Shown here piece by piece: positions 57,892 to 64,000 of a stretch of 64,000 nucleotides of DNA. The stretch covers positions 200,984,897-201,048,896 of the forward strand of contig NC_080671.1 in assembly GCF_030247195.1 (NCBI RefSeq). The letters run 5' to 3'. The notes beneath the pieces are model-generated. The model ran no database searches and was not told where the DNA came from. It saw only the letters and a program-made list of their open reading frames with translations. Position numbers and translations under genes: made by a program. Source of the stretch: Topomyia yanbarensis (taxonomy: Eukaryota; Arthropoda; Insecta; Diptera; Culicidae). Each line of letters opens with the position of its first letter. Position 1 is the stretch's first letter.

Positions 57892-59841
57892 CCCCACAAA
57901 TACCTAAGCTAAGATTAAATAATTGATTTTTAATATGTGCAATGTTCCAATAAGAATTTAAAAAAAAACAAAAATATGAAATATAACACTTGTAAATCTA
58001 AAATGACCATTCGGTCAAAGTTTAATTTTTTGTTTGACCTTTGTTTACTTTTTATTTATGCCTCACTGAAAAACGTGTGCAATTTTAATTCGCAGACCTT
58101 TATTTATAATTGATATTTATTCTAAACTTGTTAAAATTCGCTTGAAACGAATATAACTGATCTCCCTCACGTCAATATGTATCATGTTCAATTAGAATGA
58201 CATTCACAGTTCATTTTGAATTCAAATTAAAATATTTTAACCAATGCACAGAGGCGTAACTAATTTCAAATCCTGGCCAAAATAGAAAAAAAAAATTGTT
58301 TTTGTTTATTTGTCCATATTTTCAGCTTGAATTGTTCTTCGAAACATACTCTAACGTTTTGCTTAAAAAGAAAAGCGTTTTCGTTTGATAATATTTGTAT
58401 GACAAAAAGCAAAAACTGTGGGTGCAAAGAACAAAGAAGTAGACATAATTTTATGCAGTGTTGCGCATTCCTCTGTACGGGACTCTATAATGCACAGACT
58501 CCTCTAGTTTCGACATCTTTTGTTCTACACTACTTGTTCACTTCTGACACCTAACCAAATATATCTTAATCATGTTTCACAAGCATGATAAATCGCTATT
58601 TCAAACGAAGTGTAAAAAGTCATCATGCACCCTGTACCTAAATGAAAAAAAAAAAACAATAAAGTAAATTAAAACCATCGCGACTAGTCCCGGGATCTAC
58701 TACTATCTATATTATTGTGGGAAAGGTTACAAAGACTGTATTAAGATTAAGATCATGTTTCAACTAGTATAGAAAAATGTAGCTGTTCAGTGTTGTATGT
58801 CATTATCATAGATTTGGAATCATGGAATGAATTAGATCTAAATCAGCTGAGCAATGGTTCTTCTGGCTGAGTAAACACCCCAAACAAAATCACATCCAAC
58901 CCACAGAACTCAAAAAACAACCAGACAAACTTTTAACATGAATTGTTAGCGATAAAGAGAAACCTAGTTACCGTTATTTCCTCTCACTTTTGCATAATCC
59001 GATAATATTCATAAATAAGGCAAATAAGTTTGGCATTCAGTTTCACACCTGCACACCGACCGGAAAAGTGGTTGTTGCGAACACTCTCGGTATTGCTGTG
59101 TGTTTTTGATTATAAATCCCTAATTGTGTTTTCCAGTTTTTGGTTTCGACTGCTCCAGCATTGCATCGATAGAACGGTACTCAACTAGGTTCATTCCGAA
59201 TTGGAGTAGGGTAGAGAGGGAGGAATATGGCCAAGTATGACCCAAAGTGAAAGCCATACCTTTGGTTCAATCTCACACATACTCGTTCGAATTGTGCATT
59301 CGTTTCCAAAGTATTATCAGAATCAGAATGGTGTGCAAAATTCACTGCAAAGAATCACAAAAGAAAAGCGCCCAAAAAAGCGAAAATGTGCAAACAGAGT
59401 TTCGTGGCTATTTTGGTGTTGCAGATAATACTGGTTGTATTCTTTTTTTTCGTCTACCGGTGCTCTTGGCACAATTTTCTAATCCTTGTTTTTACCTCAC
59501 TTCGAGGATTCTAATTTCTAGAGTTGGAAACACAGCACTGGGAATCGATACGAGTGTTTCTGTACAACCCAAAGAAGGGTAACCAACAAATTGAGGAACT
59601 TTTAATTAAGCATGTTTGGTTGAATGTGATTAAACGAATCGATATTTAAAATTTAAGATAGCTTGTTTTGGTTTATTTTTCACCTTGTACCGTTTCGGTG
59701 CTCACCAGCAGATATAGGGCAATTGATCTAATGCAAAACTATTTAAAAGCATCGATTTACTTCATTCCCTTAGCTGTGAGATGTGAGAATTCAGAATGTC
59801 GATGAAATTATGTGGCAGTCCATAATATTTACAATAACAAA
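57892..59841. other. No gene seen apart from a possible short TIR copy
   Basis: Frames up to 111 codons (59247-59582) lack domains. 58247-58476 is listed separately as a possible CACAGAGG-family copy. Confidence 0.35.
58247..58476. mobile_element. Possible third CACAGAGG-family copy (E3), about 230 bp
   Basis: Left end CACAGAGGCGTAACTAATTT followed by AATCCTGGCCAAAATA closely follows the E1/E2 terminal sequence. The right end ATTCCTCTGT is only a partial inverse. The interior does not align well with E1 or E2. Confidence 0.4.
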
Positions 59842-59899
59842 TTTCTAACACCATACATCCTTCGGCAAAGTTTCTAACACCATACATCCTTCGGCAAAG
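59842..59899. repeat. Tandem duplication of a 29 bp unit
   Basis: TTTCTAACACCATACATCCT followed by TCGGCAAAG occurs twice in direct succession without differences. Confidence 0.95.
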
Positions 59900-61593
59900 T
59901 TGTTCAGCATATCCTAGACTACACTTCTATCTATTTGTTTGCATACTAAAGGAAGAATTGTAGACTAGAATTAAAAATGCAAAAATGTAGGTTTTCCCAT
60001 ACTAATCTCCATACAAATTTCAAACGCAATGCGCTACGCCGGGTCAACACCAATCGACTCCAAATTTTGCACAGTTGTTTGGGACCCCAAAAGGAACCAA
60101 AAAAGTGCTGTGCTGAAAAAACGATCATTTTGCCCCACCCTAATACCTATATCGAATTTCATAAGTTTCATTTTGAATTAGTTAAAAGTGAAGAAAAAGT
60201 TCACATAGACCGCAAAATTTTGAGATTGTGATTAATGAATTAAGATTGTATACAGTCATTTGATTTTTGGCTCTTCAAATTAAATCGTTTTCGTTCTTTA
60301 GAACTTTTGGATGATTTTCGCGTATTAAAATTAGCATTTCAAGGTTTCATACACATGTATAAGGAATAGTATGATACTTTACTCTAAGACAGGTTATTGC
60401 TTTTGGCCCAAGTTTGTGACTGCTCCAATGCATTGTAAATGGCTACCCGATCAGAAACTCATAGCAAAAAACTATTAAAACTACATTTCCCGTAGATACT
60501 TGTTACAATTTTCTGTTATTTGAACTACTAACCAGACCTCACTTAAAACAAAACTTATCACAAAAACTGCATTTTGTTACATTATTGTTATTTCAATCTG
60601 CTCAGGTATGGTGGTGTATTGAACGAGAATGTGTAAATGTTTTAAAATGTGTATCATGCTGCGCGGAGAAGTTTTGATATTTGATTGTCACATTACATTG
60701 GTGTTATAAGGGTAGAATATAATGAGCACTAGACTACCCAGAAAAATAATGAATTTTTGAAAACTCAATCGGTCTACCCCTGAGTCGATTTCTAGTTCCA
60801 CCCGGAGTACTTGCTTCAATTTTGAAGAAAAACGGACAAGTTTAGCTACCGGACCCACGTATCTGAAGTTTGTATGGGATTTTTCGACCATGTCCATGGA
60901 GAAAACCCATTAGCTCGTATTTGTTGAAGACTGCCAATCAATTCGGCTATATCAGAAGATGTTATCAAACTTTTAATGAAATGTTGTCTTAGTCAGTTTT
61001 ACATGGGGCCTAGCAGAGCATGGTTGTGTATCAGTGCTCGATTTCCATGACCTATACATTTTTGTGAACTAACGGTTAGGTTTAGGTTAATAGTATGATT
61101 TGAAATTTGGAAACAAACAAATATACATTAAAGGAGACTTCCAAAATATTTTGCGTTTCATGGTAGTAGCTTCGCCGTTACCCTCAATACCCTATAATTT
61201 CATAACATGTCCGCAAGAAGACACAGTTGCAATTCGTCGCTGTTGTACTTATGACAGGGGTCATTTAGCACATTTCGAGAAAAACGATTTACAGAGTTTG
61301 AGATTGAATGTATTGAAAGTTATAAATGGTAGAAACTATTCTGAGAAGACAATTTATGCTTCTATCTATTCTGTATTAACCCTCTGCTGCCCAACCCTGT
61401 CTTTTGGTGTAGTTTAGTAGAATAGCTGTAAAATATATAATACACAATTTCGTGTTGTTAACTCAACTAAAACCTCTTTAAAACATTCCCACTTATCATA
61501 AAATACGTGATATGCTTGTTGAAATCATGATATAAAAAGATATTTGAGTTGAAAGTTGGAAATTTGAGGGAAACGAGAAAAAATGTTTTGCAA
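59900..61593. other. No gene seen
   Basis: Sequence around 59975-60145 and 60760-60915 has the evenly composed look of dispersed mosquito repeats, but no second copy lies in the window. Frames up to 105 codons lack domains. Confidence 0.35.
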
Positions 61594-61601
61594 GTGGTAA
61601 T

Positions 61602-63210
61602 TAGGGTTCGTCGCGGTGCGGATGTGGGCGGTAAATGGATTGTCCGCACCGCAACCGCAAAAAATAATAAAACCGCGCCACTTACCGCAACCGCACTTTA
61701 TTTACCGCACCGCACCGCACCGCACCGCGCGGTAATGCGGTAAAATTTTTGTATTTTTAAAAATAGTGTTGAAAAATTATTCATTTGTGTAACCATAATA
61801 AAATGTTATTCTTATTCACACGAAATTTAACTTTAAGAGACTCCTCAGAATGCAATGTTTATGAAAAAAATCAACTTTTGCATTTTCTATTAATAAACTT
61901 CCGTACATATTAAGGCAAACAATAAAACAAACATTCAAAAACGTTCTACTGCAGTAATAGGAAAACTTTTATTTTAGCAACCCTTCAGTTAATTGAAAAA
62001 AGTGGAATAAAAATGTAATAAGAAATGAAGTTGCATAGTTTTTCTTTAAACCTTTCATTTTTAAAGGAATTTCACAAGAAAAATTATAGTCGAAATACCA
62101 GTACTTTTATGTAGTAGCGCATATATTCCAATACAGTGAAATAAAAACATATTGTATTTCATCCATAAGAACGACGCCATATTTGACGAAAAAAATGCTC
62201 TATACATTACATCTAATCAGGGTCCGGTCTTAACCGGTACAGAATTATTGAACATTAGAAAAACTGCAAAAATGTATGATTTGTAGCATACAGCAGAAAT
62301 GATTATTAAAAATAGGGGGTTTTACGGACAAAATATCCCAAAACTCTAACCTCCGCATTCTTCAAGAAACAGATGTATTCTCATTCAAAAACTTCAATTG
62401 AAGTGAACGGGAGTCAAACTATGTGGTATTTGACAAAAATAGCTTCAAAAAAGCTACAAAATAGTCTTAACTGAAAAATATTAGGAATTAATTTGGTAGA
62501 AAATTATAGTAAATTTGAATGGAAGTACGCGAAAAACAGTTATGTAGCATACTTTTTGAGAAAGAGTCCAATAAAATTGACTGCAGAAAAATTCACATTG
62601 AATTTACACAGCAATCAAAGAAGATAGAAATACAATGTTGATGAACGAATGATGGAATAAACATACTAATTTGGACCCCTCCTTATTTTGGACGCTTTCA
62701 TACATTTGTATCCTTTACTGCCAATTACTCCAAATTCGTTTGGTTTGATGAAGATAATTATATTCTTTGGGTTGTGTTTAAGTCCCAGCATAATTATTTC
62801 ATCTCTAATTCCTTTAAATTAGTAAAAATTCGATATCGAAAACGATTCAAATTTCCACGATTTCCAACAGAAATCTCCAGAAGTGATGCACTTTTAAATT
62901 GGATTTAAGATCTTGCATTTTATGTATTTGAAATGGTTAGTTTGTGAAGTTTTAGTATAAAATAACTAGTCAAAAATATGTCGTAAAAATAATAAAATAT
63001 TCCGGCAGTCTGTTTATCAATTTAGAATAATCAAAATTATCACATTATCAATTTTTTTTTGCTGTGCGGTTGCGGTAAAATCGCCCGGTAAAAGCTCTTT
63101 CCCGCACCGCATCTGCGTGAAAAAGCGTCTCACCGCACCGCAGATTTTGCGGTGCGGGTGCGGTAAATACCGCGCGATTGCTGTAATTACCGCAACCGCG
63201 ACGAACCCTA
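61602..63210. mobile_element. hAT-type non-autonomous element with CCGCACCGCA-rich ends
   Basis: Begins TAGGGTTCGTCGCGGTGCGG, ends CCGCAACCGCGACGAACCCTA (inverse match over about 18 bases), and is flanked by a perfect 8-base duplication GTGGTAAT (61594-61601 and 63211-63218). About 135 bp at each end is a GC-rich thicket of CCGCACC/GCGGT words, while the 1.3 kb interior is AT-rich with no transposase frame. Confidence 0.93.
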
Positions 63211-63218
63211 GTGGTAAT

Positions 63219-63704
63219 ACAATTCAATTGGAAAATTATCTCACATTTTGGAGTTTCAAAAAAAAATATTGGTAAGTTAGTTTGCAATAGTACTTTGCCG
63301 TAGAATTGAAATTTGGTCTTGTACTAGCTTGAAACTTAACTTATGGGCTAAAGAACTTACCCCGCCGAATGGCGGTGTTGGGCAGCTGGACGTACTTATG
63401 AATTTAAAGTTTATGTGTTTATTTGGCTCTAGTTTTCTCAATTTTCGGCCAATTTCAACTAAATCACATGCAAATGATCGTGTAATTATTGAAGATTGTT
63501 TAACTGTTGGTCAGGTCAGAGAACCGGTTCTGGTTTTCCAAAAAATTCCGTGTGGTTTGTCAGACGGCCACGTGAGCCATATTAAATAGTCATACAATTT
63601 CTAGCTCGAAGTGTGTCTTAGCATAACCTAAGTATAAATAAAAATAATAAATGTCAATCCTTTAAATGAAATTGGACACATATTATCTAGTTTTGGAAAA
63701 ACTA
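63219..63704. other. No gene assigned
   Basis: Contains one 86-codon frame (63329-63589) without a domain. Confidence 0.35.
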
Positions 63705-63925
63705 GAAATGATCCCTGCTTTGGCGGTTCAGAGGGTAAGGTGCTGGTCTTTTAAACCATTCGTCGTATTTGCAGAACTCATCCAGGAAAGATTTGTAGTG
63801 ACCAGTAGCATCGTCGCGCTAGCCCCGTTATTGTCCTGTACACTAAGAATCGGCTGCAAAGTCTGTTGAAAAAGAAGGTCAAGTTCCAAAACGGAATGAT
63901 AGTATCAAAACTTTGTTTTGCTTTT
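63705..63925 (+). mobile_element. Probable tRNA-derived SINE, tRNA-Lys-like head
   Basis: TTTGGCGGTTCAGAGGGTAA resembles a tRNA D-arm and A box. TGGTCTTTTAAACCA forms a 4 bp anticodon stem with the CTTTTAA loop (anticodon TTT). GCAGAACTCATCC sits where the T-arm/B box would be, but is degenerate. The following sequence (AATCGGCTGC...GTCAAGTTCCAAAACGGAAT) is what I recall as the body of a common mosquito SINE; that recall is unchecked. A functional tRNA is unlikely, because the acceptor stem does not close. Confidence 0.45.
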
Positions 63926-64000
63926 AGATACGGTTCCAGGAGGCATCATAATGGACATCCACACAATACCGAACGTATTCAGTTATTCGTATAGAATGCA

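Noticed and set aside
1..64000. CRISPR arrays, bacterial operons, riboswitches, rRNA genes
   Set aside because: None seen; composition and transposon content are those of an animal genome.

Overview
This is 64 kb of AT-rich eukaryotic DNA, almost certainly from an insect and most probably a mosquito (Aedes-type). The basis is the set of interspersed repeats: I-superfamily non-LTR retrotransposons with an RNase H domain, Jockey-type elements ending in a TAAA-rich tail, pogo/Tc1-mariner and hAT elements and their short non-autonomous relatives, and a probable tRNA-derived SINE. The species is inferred from recalled repeat families, not proven. I find no convincing host protein-coding exon, no rRNA or functional tRNA gene, no CRISPR array and no bacterial operon. 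Every recognisable coding stretch is a decayed transposon gene.

Layout. 1-560: degenerate tandem repeat. 720-2300: two scraps of one non-LTR family with a foldback MITE between them. 4431-5055 and 9158-10586: two TAGGGGAG-ended terminal-inverted-repeat (TIR) elements, the second carrying another insertion. 10790-13480: minus-strand RNase H-type retrotransposon remnant with a perfect 3 x 50 bp tandem array. 14458-21108: a four-layer nest, with a pogo-like transposon outermost, then a CACAGAGG-TIR element, then a Jockey-type retrotransposon, then a short insertion in its ORF2. 23880-28491: small repeat copies, reverse-transcriptase scraps, a 250 bp hAT MITE, and a second CACAGAGG element that preserves the empty site of the Jockey insertion. 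28697-30524: two TA-flanked MITEs and a 234 bp TTATA microsatellite. 31440-36190: degenerate satellite-like units and a second RNase H-type remnant. 36513-37556: hAT element. 38942-40510 and 45556-46410: a long-inverted-repeat family. 47580-48170: a Jockey-like RT scrap. 50501-53117: an element with about 465 bp inverted arms around a decayed ORF with an SHGKGPCDAIGG motif. 57626-57891: tandem duplication. 61602-63210: another hAT element. 63705-63925: probable SINE.

The window reads as an intergenic or intronic transposon graveyard. Nesting gives a relative order of events. Three hAT elements have 8 bp target duplications visible at base level. Between repeats, 40.5-45.5 kb and 53.9-54.7 kb are less repetitive and slightly richer in GC, and are the likeliest places for host regulatory sequence or small exons, but no product can be named.
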